A stretch of 51,998 nucleotides of DNA from contig JAZNRP010000006.1 of the NCBI GenBank assembly GCA_045590755.1, positions 1 through 51,998 on the forward strand, read 5' to 3'. This DNA is from SIG565 sp045590755 (lineage in GTDB: Bacteria > Bacillota > Clostridia > Oscillospirales > Acutalibacteraceae). The position numbers and the translations under genes are program-made. This document shows, one piece after another, positions 8,359 to 15,990 of the stretch. A model generated the notes under the pieces. The model searched no databases and was not told the DNA's origin. It saw only the letters and a list, made by a program, of their open reading frames with translations. Numbering within the stretch: position 1 is the stretch's first letter; the number at the start of each line of letters is the position of its first letter.

Positions 8359-9102
8359 TTATTTTTTGTTTATACATTTTTTATATGCCTCAAAATAGCG
8401 TGAGCCGAAAATTCTTAAGGATTTTGAGTCAAAATGAATTTTATCGGAATTAAGCGTTAAATCCGCCGCGGATACCACTTCGCACATAGGAATGCTATTT
8501 GCTATTTCGCGGAATATTTCATTCATCTGTTTAGGTCGTTCTTCGTAGTGGTAGGCTTCGCCTATATTCTCACTTAATTCACCAATTATAACAGGTATGT
8601 TTTCATTTCCTAAATCTCTTCTGAGCTGTGTAATCATAGCGATGAATCTTTCTTTGTAGGTGGCAACCAATTCATCGTTGTAGCATTCACTCTCGCCCTG
8701 ATGCCAGAGTATACCTTGAAGTGAAGAAGAACGCATGGCCAATTTTGTTAGAGCAATTGCGTGGTCGTAAAGTACACCGCCAACCTCCCACTGATTCATA
8801 GAAGTACCGCCATCTGCACAAGGAATAAGTCCTATAGGCAGCCCGAACTCTTTTGCAAAATCATCTGCAAAGCTTTCTGCAAGGCAGATGCCGCTGTGCC
8901 AATCGGGATTAAAAATATTTCGGTCGGGGTTAACGGGCGCGCTCATTGCTTGCCATCTTCCCATACGAAGCATATGGCAAAGAGGGTTTTTGATGGGGTC
9001 TACTTCATTAAAATGACCCCTGCCCGCCATATTTGACTGGCCTATCATTAAAAATGAATTCATCGAGGTTGATACATTAATAAGTCCGTCTTTTAGTTGC
9101 AT
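8359..9102 (-). CDS. SGNH-type carbohydrate esterase (SASA / sialate O-acetylesterase-like)
   Basis: A 247-residue cytoplasmic-looking SGNH hydrolase of the DUF303/SASA group. Block I is MIGQSNMAGRG with the nucleophile Ser, then GGTSMNQWE and HQGESE; a C-terminal DKIHFD supplies the catalytic Asp and His. Relatives deacetylate sialic acid or xylan (CE6-like). No signal peptide is visible, so an intracellular oligosaccharide substrate is more likely. ATG 9102 is chosen because the upstream GTG at 9114 is part of the SD AGGTGGAG. It lies between fprA and an ECF S component on the same strand. Confidence 0.82.
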   Translation of the reverse strand: MQLKDGLINVSTSMNSFLMIGQSNMAGRGHFNEVDPIKNPLCHMLRMGRWQAMSAPVNPDRNIFNPDWHSGICLAESFADDFAKEFGLPIGLIPCADGGTSMNQWEVGGVLYDHAIALTKLAMRSSSLQGILWHQGESECYNDELVATYKERFIAMITQLRRDLGNENIPVIIGELSENIGEAYHYEERPKQMNEIFREIANSIPMCEVVSAADLTLNSDKIHFDSKSLRIFGSRYFEAYKKCINKK

Positions 9103-9125
9103 AACTGTCTCCACCTTTTTTTAAT

Positions 9126-9626
9126 TTATAATGTAATTTTGCTTTTTTGAAAAACTTTACTAAGCGCAATTCCAAGTATTACACCAACAATACCTTGTAC
9201 TGCATTTGCAGGAATATTAACTAACGCCGCCGCGGCCCCGTAAAGAGCGCTTTCAAAAAGAAAGTACCCAAGAATCATAAAAAGCTCTGCTGCAATACCG
9301 CTGATAATTTTTTTGGCAAGGGTACTCGTTTTTTTGCTAATTAGTTTAAACAAACCATAGGCTATAAGTGCCATTAAGCCTTTAATAATAAATGTTGCGG
9401 GCGCATACACAATATAACCCGAAAATAAATCGGCTAAAGCCGAGCCGATACCCGCCGCCAAAAAGGCATATACGGGTGGAAGCACCCAACCCGACAGTAA
9501 AACCACACAGTCCCCAAGGTTTATATAGCCTTTAAGCGGCGACGGAATTTTAATGATCATAGTCGCCACACAAACGAGCGCAGAAATAAGCGCCGACATT
9601 ACAATTTTTTGTGTCAGGTTCTTCAA
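9126..9626 (-). CDS. ECF transporter S component
   Basis: A 166-residue protein with about five hydrophobic helices and the S-component features INLGD, a GSALADLFSGY segment and TFIIKGLMAL. It would bind a vitamin-like substrate and pair with a shared EcfAAT module, which is not in this window. The substrate cannot be told from sequence, and no riboswitch is visible in its short leader. TTG 9626 is chosen with the SD AGGGAG about 10 bases upstream; an ATG at codon 10 lacks an SD. Confidence 0.8.
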   Translation of the reverse strand: MKNLTQKIVMSALISALVCVATMIIKIPSPLKGYINLGDCVVLLSGWVLPPVYAFLAAGIGSALADLFSGYIVYAPATFIIKGLMALIAYGLFKLISKKTSTLAKKIISGIAAELFMILGYFLFESALYGAAAALVNIPANAVQGIVGVILGIALSKVFQKSKITL

Positions 9627-9664
9627 AAAGCACCATCTCCCTAAAATTTTTATTCACAGAACTG

Positions 9665-9693
9665 ATTATACCACAGTAACATATTTTTTTCAA
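9665..9693 (-). promoter_or_regulatory. Sigma-A promoter of the ECF S-component gene
   Basis: Minus strand: TTGAAA (9688-9693), 17-bp spacer, perfect TATAAT (9665-9670). Confidence 0.8.
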
Positions 9694-9713
9694 TCCGCAG
9701 AGTAACATTTACT

Positions 9714-9747
9714 AAAAAAATGCTCCCCAATTTATGAAGGGGAGCAT
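9714..9747 (-). terminator. Terminator of the YwaF-like gene
   Basis: Minus strand: ATGCTCCCC, 10-nt loop, GGGGAGCAT, then seven T. Confidence 0.85.
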
Positions 9748-9758
9748 TAAAAATTTTG

Positions 9759-10589
9759 TTAATGATTAACGGCAGGCTCAGTAACGGTGTTTTCTGCTTG
9801 CTCGGCTTCCGCGGCCTGCGTTTTATTTGTTTTTTTCTTACTGAACGCGTAAAACAGTAGGTAAAACAGTGCAATATAAGCAAGGAATAATAAAACCACA
9901 AGTAAGGGGTAAAGAACCTTGTTGCCGTTTACCAAGGAATATAAAATATCATACGGGGTACCGTCACCCGCCATTAAGAACATATAGTTGTAATCGATTG
10001 TAATGTTAGCAATATAGGCGGCGACACAAAAACTGCAAAGAATTCCAAAGGTGATACCAATATTGCGTTTTTTCATACTCGCAAGTCCCGCAATAAGAAT
10101 ATAAAGTGAAGCAAACCCGGAAATACTGTGTGTTATTCCCGATACCACATTATCAAAAGATAGCACTGGGTAGGCATTATAGTTTTGTCCCGCACCTATA
10201 GTGCCAAAAACTGCGCCCAAAATTCCGAAAATACATACAAAGTCAATCGCCGCTTCCCTTAATCTGCCCGTTGTAAAGGCGGCAAGGGGGAGAGCAATTA
10301 ATTGAACACTGCACAAAAACAGTGGCAAGTTGTGAAGAATAGCATCCGCACTGCCACTGCGAAAGCACAACAGGGCTATCTTAAACAGCTCAAGTCCGTC
10401 AATTAACAAAGCAGCAACAACTAACGGAACATTCTTTTCTTTTTCAGTTCCTAACCTGTTGCGTTTTCCTAACAAGACAGATAGTATCACCATTAATCCC
10501 AGCATAATGCCAACAGATAATAAATGCTGCCAAGATAAAAAGCCTTCTGCCTGACGGGTATAACCGCCAATTCCGAAAAACTCTCTCAT
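9759..10589 (-). CDS. YwaF-like integral membrane protein (TIGR02206 type)
   Basis: A 276-residue protein with about seven hydrophobic helices and the N-terminal pattern FSWQHLL-like (EGFLSWQHLLSVG). A FLCSVQLIALPLA helix and GAGQNYNAYP follow, and a charged, Glu/Ala-rich tail closes the protein. These match the YwaF/TP0381 family of unknown function. ATG 10589 has a GGGGG SD. The tail after the last helix (KKKTNKTQAAEAEQ) is probably cytoplasmic and disordered. It stands alone between two terminators. Confidence 0.75.
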   Translation of the reverse strand: MREFFGIGGYTRQAEGFLSWQHLLSVGIMLGLMVILSVLLGKRNRLGTEKEKNVPLVVAALLIDGLELFKIALLCFRSGSADAILHNLPLFLCSVQLIALPLAAFTTGRLREAAIDFVCIFGILGAVFGTIGAGQNYNAYPVLSFDNVVSGITHSISGFASLYILIAGLASMKKRNIGITFGILCSFCVAAYIANITIDYNYMFLMAGDGTPYDILYSLVNGNKVLYPLLVVLLFLAYIALFYLLFYAFSKKKTNKTQAAEAEQAENTVTEPAVNH

Positions 10590-10699
10590 ATTAACCCCCG
10601 CTTATGCAAGTTTTTACATATTATAACATAAAACGACAAAAAAATAAATAGGGAGAAACATTAGCGGGTATACTGGATGATGATAAATTAAAAACAATT

Positions 10700-10736
10700 A
10701 ATGCTCAGACTTATATTAAGTCTGAGCATTTTTATT
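10700..10736. terminator. 13-bp perfect hairpin terminator
   Basis: Arms 10700-10712 and 10718-10730 pair perfectly. T-rich tracts on both sides make it usable in either direction. It begins immediately at the stop of the minus-strand four-helix gene. Confidence 0.75.
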
Positions 10737-11082
10737 TTTCGGTGTTCTGTTTAGCGGTGTTGACGGAAGAAATTAAAATCCGTTTGATTTCTGTACAGTT
10801 GTTAAGCAGAGTCTTATCATTATAATATCCGCTTTCTAAAAGTAGTTCAATCCAATATTCGCTTTCACTACATTCTTTGAGAGCAATTTGAAGTTTTGCG
10901 ACAAAATCAGCCTTTCCGTGAGCGTAAAACGCTTCTCTAATGTTGGCTCCAATAGAAGTGCCTGACTTTAGAAACTGATTTATCAAAGCACTTTCACATT
11001 TTGCGTCCCTTAACTCTTTACATACTTTTATTGCATCAAGTGCAAATGCTTTTGATTTTATCATCAAAGGACTTTCTTTCAT
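10732..11082 (-). CDS. Four-helix-bundle protein (S23/IVP family)
   Basis: A 116-residue protein with the TIGR02436 pattern: a first helix (KSKAFALDAIKVCKEL), the hallmark SGTSIGANIREA turn, then KADFVAKLQIALKECSESEYWIELL. The family was first found inside 23S rRNA intervening sequences and is related in fold to the Avd accessory protein of diversity-generating retroelements. The function of stand-alone copies is unknown. ATG 11082 is preferred because AAGGGGTG gives an SD 6 bases upstream; the GTG at 11091 overlaps that SD. It sits beside heptad repeats and a structured patch. Confidence 0.85.
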   Translation of the reverse strand: MKESPLMIKSKAFALDAIKVCKELRDAKCESALINQFLKSGTSIGANIREAFYAHGKADFVAKLQIALKECSESEYWIELLLESGYYNDKTLLNNCTEIKRILISSVNTAKQNTEK

Positions 11083-11120
11083 CACGCTCACCCCTTGTTG
11101 CTATTTTATGACTAAAAAGT

Positions 11121-11144
11121 AAAAATAGCAAGGCAAAGCCTTGC
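11121..11144 (-). terminator. Terminator-like hairpin upstream of the four-helix gene
   Basis: GCAAGGC, loop AAA, GCCTTGC (11128-11144). On the minus strand it is followed by TATTTTTAC. It would stop transcripts arriving from the tRNA side. Confidence 0.55.
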
Positions 11145-11156
11145 AAAAAACACTTC

Positions 11157-11235
11157 TTCACTATTCACTATTACTTATTACTTCCAAAAATCTTCTCGGA
11201 CGGATTTAGTGAAAAGTGAAGAGTGAAAAGTGAAA
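11157..11235. repeat. Opposed heptad repeat arrays
   Basis: TTCACTA twice and TTACTTM twice (11157-11184) face four AGTGAAR heptads (11208-11235). The two arrays are roughly reverse complements around a 23-base centre. Low-complexity tracts of this kind can slip or fold. Confidence 0.65.
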
Positions 11236-11241
11236 AAGTAA

Positions 11242-11270
11242 AACCTTCTCGAACTTCGTCAGAGAAGGTT
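11242..11270 (-). terminator. Hairpin next to the tRNA 3'-end copy
   Basis: AACCTTCTC (11242-11250) pairs with GAGAAGGTT (11262-11270). A T-rich tract follows on the minus strand. It stands to the 16-bp tRNA fragment as the 11499-11542 hairpin stands to the intact tRNA. Confidence 0.6.
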
Positions 11271-11285
11271 TTTGGTTGCGGGAGC
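11270..11285 (-). repeat. 16-bp direct copy of the tRNA-fMet 3' end
   Basis: TTTTGGTTGCGGGAGC here is identical to 11540-11555, which holds the CCA end and acceptor strand of tRNA-fMet. The copies are 270 bp apart. This is either an attachment-site scar or the remnant of a second tRNA gene. Confidence 0.7.
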
Positions 11286-11334
11286 AATGCTTTTATTTGA
11301 TTATATACTCATCCAAAACCTCAATCCCTCTTGT

Positions 11335-11458
11335 GGTACCCGACAATGCGCTCACTTGGAGCGTGGCGCATTTGTCGACCACTGCGCCAACAACGCCTTA
11401 CTGCATCGTCCACCGGACGCGTGCGGCGTTGTTGCCCGTCGAGCCACGCTCGTCGACC
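11335..11458. repeat. GC-rich patch of three consecutive nested hairpins
   Basis: Hairpin 1 pairs CGACAATGCGC (11341-11351) with GCGCATTTGTCG (11366-11377) around an inner GCTC/GAGC. Hairpin 2 pairs CAACAACGCC (11388-11397) with GGCGTTGTTG (11425-11434) around an inner CGTCC-ACC-GGACG. Hairpin 3 pairs GTCGAGC (11438-11444) with GCTCG-TC-GAC (11448-11457). Base composition is far from the AT-rich surroundings. Short frames here are not convincing genes. The layout resembles the repeat at the right end of the window. Confidence 0.6.
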
Positions 11459-11498
11459 TCATAACCAAAAAAGAATAGATTTAAACACAGTTTCCAAA

Positions 11499-11542
11499 AA
11501 CAAGAAAGAACTCGGCACACCAAAGGGTGTTCCGAGTTCTTT
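11499..11542 (-). terminator. Terminator of tRNA-fMet
   Basis: A long stem, AAAGAACTCGG plus ACACC against GGTGT plus CCGAGTTCTTT, loop AAA, starts right after the tRNA CCA on the minus strand and ends in TCTTGTTTTT. Confidence 0.8.
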
Positions 11543-11619
<77 letters not shown>

Positions 11620-11646
11620 ATATGTGGCACTTATTAGTGCCTAAAT

Positions 11647-11675
11647 ATTATACAATAAATATTATGACATTTCAA
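11647..11675 (-). promoter_or_regulatory. Sigma-A promoter of tRNA-fMet
   Basis: Minus strand: TTGAAA (11670-11675), 17-bp spacer, TATAAT (11647-11652). Confidence 0.8.
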
Positions 11676-11697
11676 GTCTTTTTTATAACTTTTTATT

Positions 11698-12516
11698 TTA
11701 TTTTCTGAAAATTTTACCGAAGATACTGCAAACCGCAAACAAAACCAGGCTTACTATAATTACACTGGCCCCCGGCGACGAGTTTATAATTAATGAAAAC
11801 ACAACGCCAGCAAGGAAGTTAAACAGTGATATGCCTACCGATAAAATTATTACCGATTTATAGCTTTTACATATCTTTATCGCCGATAAAACGGGGAAGA
11901 TTATAAGACCTGATATAAGTAAAGCGCCCATCATTTTCATGCCTATTACTACAGTAACGGCAGTAAGGCAGGAAAGAAGGGTGTTATATCTTGTAACCCT
12001 TATACCCGAAGCATTCGCAAAATCTTCATCAAAGGTAACCGAGAAAATTTTATTGTAAAAAATAACATAAAGAAAAATTATAACAGCTGATACCGCTAAG
12101 GTAATAAGCATATCGTCAAGACCCACGGTATAAATACTGCCGAACATATAGCTGTTTATATCTATGCTAACCCCGTTTGCAAGCTTTATTGCGGTGTAGC
12201 CGATAGCAAGGGAGCTACACGATACAAGCGCTATTACGGCGTCACCCTTTAGGTGCTGGTGTTTACCAAATTTAAGCAAAAGCAGGGCCGCCACAAGCAC
12301 TGTAGGAACGGTTACATAAAGCGGCGCTAACCCTAAAGATAGTGCTATAGCCGAAGCACCAAAGCCTACATGAGATAGGCCGTCACCAATCATAGAAAAG
12401 CGCTTTAGTACAAGGCTCACGCCAAGCAGCGCGGCGCAGACTGCTATCGCCACACCCGTAATCAGTGCATATATAAAAAAGTCGTATTTAAAAAAGGAAA
12501 CAATTGTATTAATCAT
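11698..12516 (-). CDS. znuB: Zinc/manganese ABC transporter permease (ZnuB-like)
   Basis: A 272-residue ABC-3 family permease with about eight hydrophobic helices. Family features include GDGLSHVGFGA near residue 45, and GMKMMGALLISGLIIFP near 195. It forms the membrane channel for metal delivered by ZnuA. It overlaps znuC by 8 bases, so the two are translationally coupled. Zinc is favoured over manganese because the operon begins with a Fur-family regulator of Zur type. No terminator is evident before the tRNA promoter. Confidence 0.9.
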   Translation of the reverse strand: MINTIVSFFKYDFFIYALITGVAIAVCAALLGVSLVLKRFSMIGDGLSHVGFGASAIALSLGLAPLYVTVPTVLVAALLLLKFGKHQHLKGDAVIALVSCSSLAIGYTAIKLANGVSIDINSYMFGSIYTVGLDDMLITLAVSAVIIFLYVIFYNKIFSVTFDEDFANASGIRVTRYNTLLSCLTAVTVVIGMKMMGALLISGLIIFPVLSAIKICKSYKSVIILSVGISLFNFLAGVVFSLIINSSPGASVIIVSLVLFAVCSIFGKIFRK

Positions 12517-13210
12517 GTGTGTGTCCGTCCCTAAAAAAGCGTTTGCCCATTTTACTGTGCATATATTCTTCTGTCGTGCCGAAAAAGGTTTCTTCAGCCG
12601 ATATATGCAAAATTTTATTGCCGTGTTTTACGGCACAGTGCACATCGTGTGAAATAATTATAAGGGTAATTCCGCTTTGGCGCAAATCATCTAAAATACT
12701 ATAAAACTGCGCCGCAGCCAAGGGGTCAAGCGCGGCAAGTGGCTCATCAAGTAACAGTATGTCCTTTGTGGCAGATAAAGCCCTTGCTAACAGAACGCGC
12801 TGTTTTTGTCCGCCTGATAGCCTACTGAAAGGCTTGTCCTTAAGTTCTTTAATACCCAGCATTTCCATATTTTTAAGACAGAGCTCTTTTTGTTTGCGGG
12901 TATAGAAAAGTCCGCCGCCATTTAATGTTCCCGATAAAACAACTTCAAAAACACTTGCGGGGAAGTCGGACTGAAGGGTGGGCAGCTGCGGCAAATAACC
13001 TACTGTGTTGCGGCTTTTTTTATCAAATATAATCTTGCCGTCGGTGCAGGGGATGATACCAAGTAATAGCTTAATAAGCGTGGTTTTACCGCTTCCGTTT
13101 TCACCCACAATGTAAAGCGCATCACCTTTTTCAACCGTGAAATTTATATTTTGAAGTACATATTCGTCTCCAAATTTTTTAGATAAATTTTCTATTTTTA
13201 TCATTGACAT
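12509..13210 (-). CDS. znuC: Zinc ABC transporter ATP-binding protein (ZnuC-like)
   Basis: A 233-residue ATPase with Walker A GENGSGKTT (about 37-45), Q-loop in GYLPQLP, signature LSGGQKQR (about 137-144), Walker B ILLLDEPLA and the H-loop ISHD. It powers metal uptake with ZnuB and ZnuA. ATG 13210 has an AAGGGA SD; ATG 13204 is an alternative whose ATGA overlaps the znuA stop. The C-terminal tail HSKMGKRFFRDGHTHD is His-rich at its very end. Confidence 0.92.
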   Translation of the reverse strand: MSMIKIENLSKKFGDEYVLQNINFTVEKGDALYIVGENGSGKTTLIKLLLGIIPCTDGKIIFDKKSRNTVGYLPQLPTLQSDFPASVFEVVLSGTLNGGGLFYTRKQKELCLKNMEMLGIKELKDKPFSRLSGGQKQRVLLARALSATKDILLLDEPLAALDPLAAAQFYSILDDLRQSGITLIIISHDVHCAVKHGNKILHISAEETFFGTTEEYMHSKMGKRFFRDGHTHD

Positions 13211-14091
13211 AAGGTAAGTCCCTTTCGTAATACATTGGCATTCTGCTCCATTAATGATACATAGGTAACGCCGTTTTCAAGGTCTTTGGCGGAAATACTC
13301 TGAATTGATTGCAGTGTCAGTATTTCGCAACCTGTATTATCTGATATAATTTTTGCTAAATCTCTGTTTCCCGATTCGGTCACAAAAATATACGCTAAAT
13401 TATTGATTTTTACCGTTTCAATAAGCGAAGCGGCGGTATTTAAGGGTATATCGGTTTCGTGGTCGCAGGCTGAGAATGCCGCTGTTACATTAAGGCCGTA
13501 GTATTCGGCAAAATACTTTAGCGGAAAACGGTCGGCAATAACTAAATGCTTATGCTCTGCCGCGGCTATAATTTCCTTTGTAGTATCTTCCACATTTTTT
13601 ATTTCAGATACATACTGCTGGGCATTTGTGATGTATTTTTTACTATTATCAGAGTTGATATTATTAAGATTATCTCTTATTAAATTTACAATTTTTATAG
13701 CGTTTTCGGGAGAGGTCCAGATATGCTCATCGGTCTCGTGGTTATGCTCGAGTCCTAATTCATCAAAAAGATTTAATACGGCGGCATCTTCTTTTTTTAG
13801 ATTCTCGAGTATTTTTTCTACCCAAGCATCACTTTCGCCCCCGACATATATAAATAAATCAGAGTCCTTGATTTTAGCTATATCAAGTGCCGTAGGCTCA
13901 AATGAGTGTATATCGGCACCCGGGGGAATTAGTAGGGTAATGTCTGCAGAGTCACCCGCTACTGCCCGTGCAAAGTCGTAGCAACTGAAATTTGTTGCTA
14001 CAATATTTAATTTTCCACTGTCGCTTTTCACATTACTACAACCACAGAGTAATAATGTGAAAGCGAAAATTAAAGATAGTATTTTTTTCAT
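13201..14091 (-). CDS. znuA: Zinc-binding lipoprotein (ZnuA-like, cluster 9)
   Basis: A 296-residue extracytoplasmic solute-binding protein. The N-terminal lipobox LCGC places the lipid on Cys18. Metal-site histidines lie in GADIHSFEPT and in the short acidic His-rich loop HNHETDEHIW, with a further FSACDHETDIP segment. ATG 14091 is chosen for its AAAGG SD 6 bases upstream; the ATG at 14109 overlaps the end of the regulator gene. It captures zinc outside the membrane and hands it to ZnuB. Confidence 0.9.
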   Translation of the reverse strand: MKKILSLIFAFTLLLCGCSNVKSDSGKLNIVATNFSCYDFARAVAGDSADITLLIPPGADIHSFEPTALDIAKIKDSDLFIYVGGESDAWVEKILENLKKEDAAVLNLFDELGLEHNHETDEHIWTSPENAIKIVNLIRDNLNNINSDNSKKYITNAQQYVSEIKNVEDTTKEIIAAAEHKHLVIADRFPLKYFAEYYGLNVTAAFSACDHETDIPLNTAASLIETVKINNLAYIFVTESGNRDLAKIISDNTGCEILTLQSIQSISAKDLENGVTYVSLMEQNANVLRKGLTLCQ

Positions 14092-14093
14092 TT

Positions 14094-14507
14094 TTAACCT
14101 TTCTGACATCCTTCACATCTGCCGTAAAGTACAGTTTGCACAGTATCAAGCGTGAAGCCGTGTTCACTTGCAATATGGCGGGAAAGCTGATTTATCTTCT
14201 CACAATCAACATGCAAAAGTGTGCCGCAATCAACACATTTAAGGTGGAAATGGCGGTGACAGGTATCAAAGGTTTCAAGATACTGAAAACAGGCACTGTC
14301 ATTTTTACCCGTTACATATTTTCTTGCCTTGTTTTCCCGCACCATTTTTTCAAGCGTACGGTAAACGGTGGTTCTGCCCACATTTTCACCCTTATTTGCG
14401 AGAAATAATACAATATCATCCACAGTCATATGGATGTTGCGGTTTTCTTTCAAGCAGTTTTCAATAATTGTGCGCTGTCTTGTTCTGTACCCGTCGGCAG
14501 TTCGCAA
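14094..14507 (-). CDS. zur: Fur-family regulator, probably Zur
   Basis: About 137 residues with an N-terminal winged helix (TVDDIVLFLANKG, then GRTTVYRTLEKM). Regulatory metal ligands lie in CHRHFHLKC, and the structural zinc site is the pair CVDC and CEGC. The place at the head of znuACB and a Fur-like dyad over the start of transcription suggest zinc-dependent autorepression. PerR or Fur cannot be excluded from sequence alone. I prefer TTG 14507, which has GGAG 8 bases upstream; the GTG at 14516 abuts that SD and is the alternative. Confidence 0.85.
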   Translation of the reverse strand: MRTADGYRTRQRTIIENCLKENRNIHMTVDDIVLFLANKGENVGRTTVYRTLEKMVRENKARKYVTGKNDSACFQYLETFDTCHRHFHLKCVDCGTLLHVDCEKINQLSRHIASEHGFTLDTVQTVLYGRCEGCQKG

Positions 14508-14523
14508 AAATATCACTCCAATT

Positions 14524-14538
14524 TGAAAATGAATTTCA
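14524..14538. promoter_or_regulatory. Fur/Zur-type 7-1-7 operator
   Basis: TGAAAAT-G-AATTTCA pairs at 6 of 7 positions as an inverted repeat, like Fur-family boxes. It lies between the -10 and the start codon of the zur operon. Confidence 0.6.
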
Positions 14539-14545
14539 TTTTTAT

Positions 14546-14574
14546 ATTTTTACACAAATTTTTCATATTGTCAA
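14546..14574 (-). promoter_or_regulatory. Promoter of zur-znuACB
   Basis: Minus strand: perfect TTGACA (14569-14574), 17-bp spacer, weaker AAAAAT (14546-14551). Confidence 0.55.
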
Positions 14575-14581
14575 TATATAC

Positions 14582-14610
14582 TTGTAAATTTTTGTCGGGT
14601 GTAGTATAAT
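14582..14610 (+). promoter_or_regulatory. Sigma-A promoter of rnfCDGEAB
   Basis: TTGTAA (14582-14587), 17-bp spacer, TATAAT (14605-14610). It is back to back with the zur promoter, 7 bp away. Confidence 0.8.
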
Positions 14611-14658
14611 TAATTTGTATAATTGTACATAAATCTCGCAAAAAAGGGAGAGAATTTT

Positions 14659-15990
14659 ATGCAATATAATCCAAAAGAGATATTAAAGCCGGTCGGTAAG
14701 TTTTTAGGTGCTTTAAGAATACCGCACAAAAAAAACACCGCAGAGCTTCCTTGTGTGGATTTACCTGTTGTTAGTACCGTTACAATACCGCTTAAGCAGA
14801 ATATAGGTGCTGTGTGTGATTGTCTTGTTAAGGTGGGCGACGAGGTATTGGTCGGCACAAAGATAGGGGACAGTGAGCAGAATTTTGCCGTTCCGATACA
14901 TTCAAGCGTTTCGGGTAAGGTTACGGGCTTCACCGAAATTTTCGGTGTGGGCGGTGAGAAAACCCCTGCCGTTGTAATTGAATCTGACGGCGAGATGAAA
15001 AAGGAAGAGTTTACGGCCCCCGTAATTGAAACTGCCGAAGATTTGGTAAAGGCGGCGAGAGACTGCGGACTTGTAGGCCTTGGTGGTGCAGGCTTCCCGA
15101 CACATATAAAGCTTGCGGCATACGAAAAAATTGACACACTGATTGTAAACGCCGCAGAATGCGAGCCATATATTACAAGTGACTACCGTACCTGTATGGA
15201 AGACCACGACAATATAATTGACGGCGTATATCTGTTAAAGGAAAAGCTTGGCATTCAAAATGTAATTATCTGTATTGAAGATAACAAGCCTGAAGCCATT
15301 AAAAAGCTTTATGAAATCGCAACAGATAAAAGAGATAGCGATAATTCGGTAAGAATTATGGAAATGCGTTCTCTTTACCCGCAGGGTGCAGAGAAGGTGC
15401 TTGTATATGCCGCAACAAAGCGTAAAATTCCGTTTGGCAAGCTACCGGCCGATGTTGGTTGCCTTGTTATGAATATCACAAGTGTAGCGGTACTATCGAG
15501 ATATGTAAAAACCGGTGAGCCGATAACATATAAATGCTTAACGGTTGATGGCGACGCCGTTAAAAAGCCGCAGAATGTTAAAGTACCTATAGGTACGGCA
15601 ATAAAGGATGTACTTGATTTTTGTGAAGCGGATGAGACACCTACAAAAATTCTGTACGGCGGACCTATGATGGGTGTTACGGTAATTAGTGACTCGGCAG
15701 TTATTACAAAGCAGAACAATGCAATACTTGCATTTACTGACAGTAATACAATGGTTGCAACGCCTTGTATTCGTTGCGGAAAGTGTGCGGAAGGCTGTCC
15801 TATGAATTTAACACCCGCCGCGGCGGAAACGGCAATAAGGCTTAATATGTTCGATAGACTAGCGAGTCAAAATATAAATTACTGTATAGAGTGCGGCTGT
15901 TGTAGCTACACCTGTCCTGCGGGCAGACCGCTTACACAGTCAATGCGTACAGCCAAAAATATATTAAGGGGGAAGACAAATGCGAAATAA
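14659..15990 (+). CDS. rnfC: Rnf electron transport complex subunit C
   Basis: A 443-residue peripheral subunit that binds NADH/FMN and two [4Fe-4S] clusters and passes electrons between the ferredoxin side (RnfB) and NAD. The glycine-rich GLGGAGFPTHIK (about 145-156) is the NADH/FMN site. Ferredoxin motifs are CIRCGKCAEGCP (near 369) and CIECGCCSYTCP (near 410). ATG 14659 has the SD GGGAG. The C-terminus is shorter than in proteobacterial RnfC, as usual in Clostridia. It overlaps rnfD by 11 bases. Confidence 0.95.
   Translation: MQYNPKEILKPVGKFLGALRIPHKKNTAELPCVDLPVVSTVTIPLKQNIGAVCDCLVKVGDEVLVGTKIGDSEQNFAVPIHSSVSGKVTGFTEIFGVGGEKTPAVVIESDGEMKKEEFTAPVIETAEDLVKAARDCGLVGLGGAGFPTHIKLAAYEKIDTLIVNAAECEPYITSDYRTCMEDHDNIIDGVYLLKEKLGIQNVIICIEDNKPEAIKKLYEIATDKRDSDNSVRIMEMRSLYPQGAEKVLVYAATKRKIPFGKLPADVGCLVMNITSVAVLSRYVKTGEPITYKCLTVDGDAVKKPQNVKVPIGTAIKDVLDFCEADETPTKILYGGPMMGVTVISDSAVITKQNNAILAFTDSNTMVATPCIRCGKCAEGCPMNLTPAAAETAIRLNMFDRLASQNINYCIECGCCSYTCPAGRPLTQSMRTAKNILRGKTNAK

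Noticed and set aside
10732..11285. Diversity-generating retroelement around the four-helix gene
   Set aside because: There is no reverse transcriptase, template repeat or variable target gene in the window.
14610..15137. 175-residue minus-strand frame opposite rnfC
   Set aside because: It runs antisense to a well supported gene and its C-terminal end enters the rnf promoter region.
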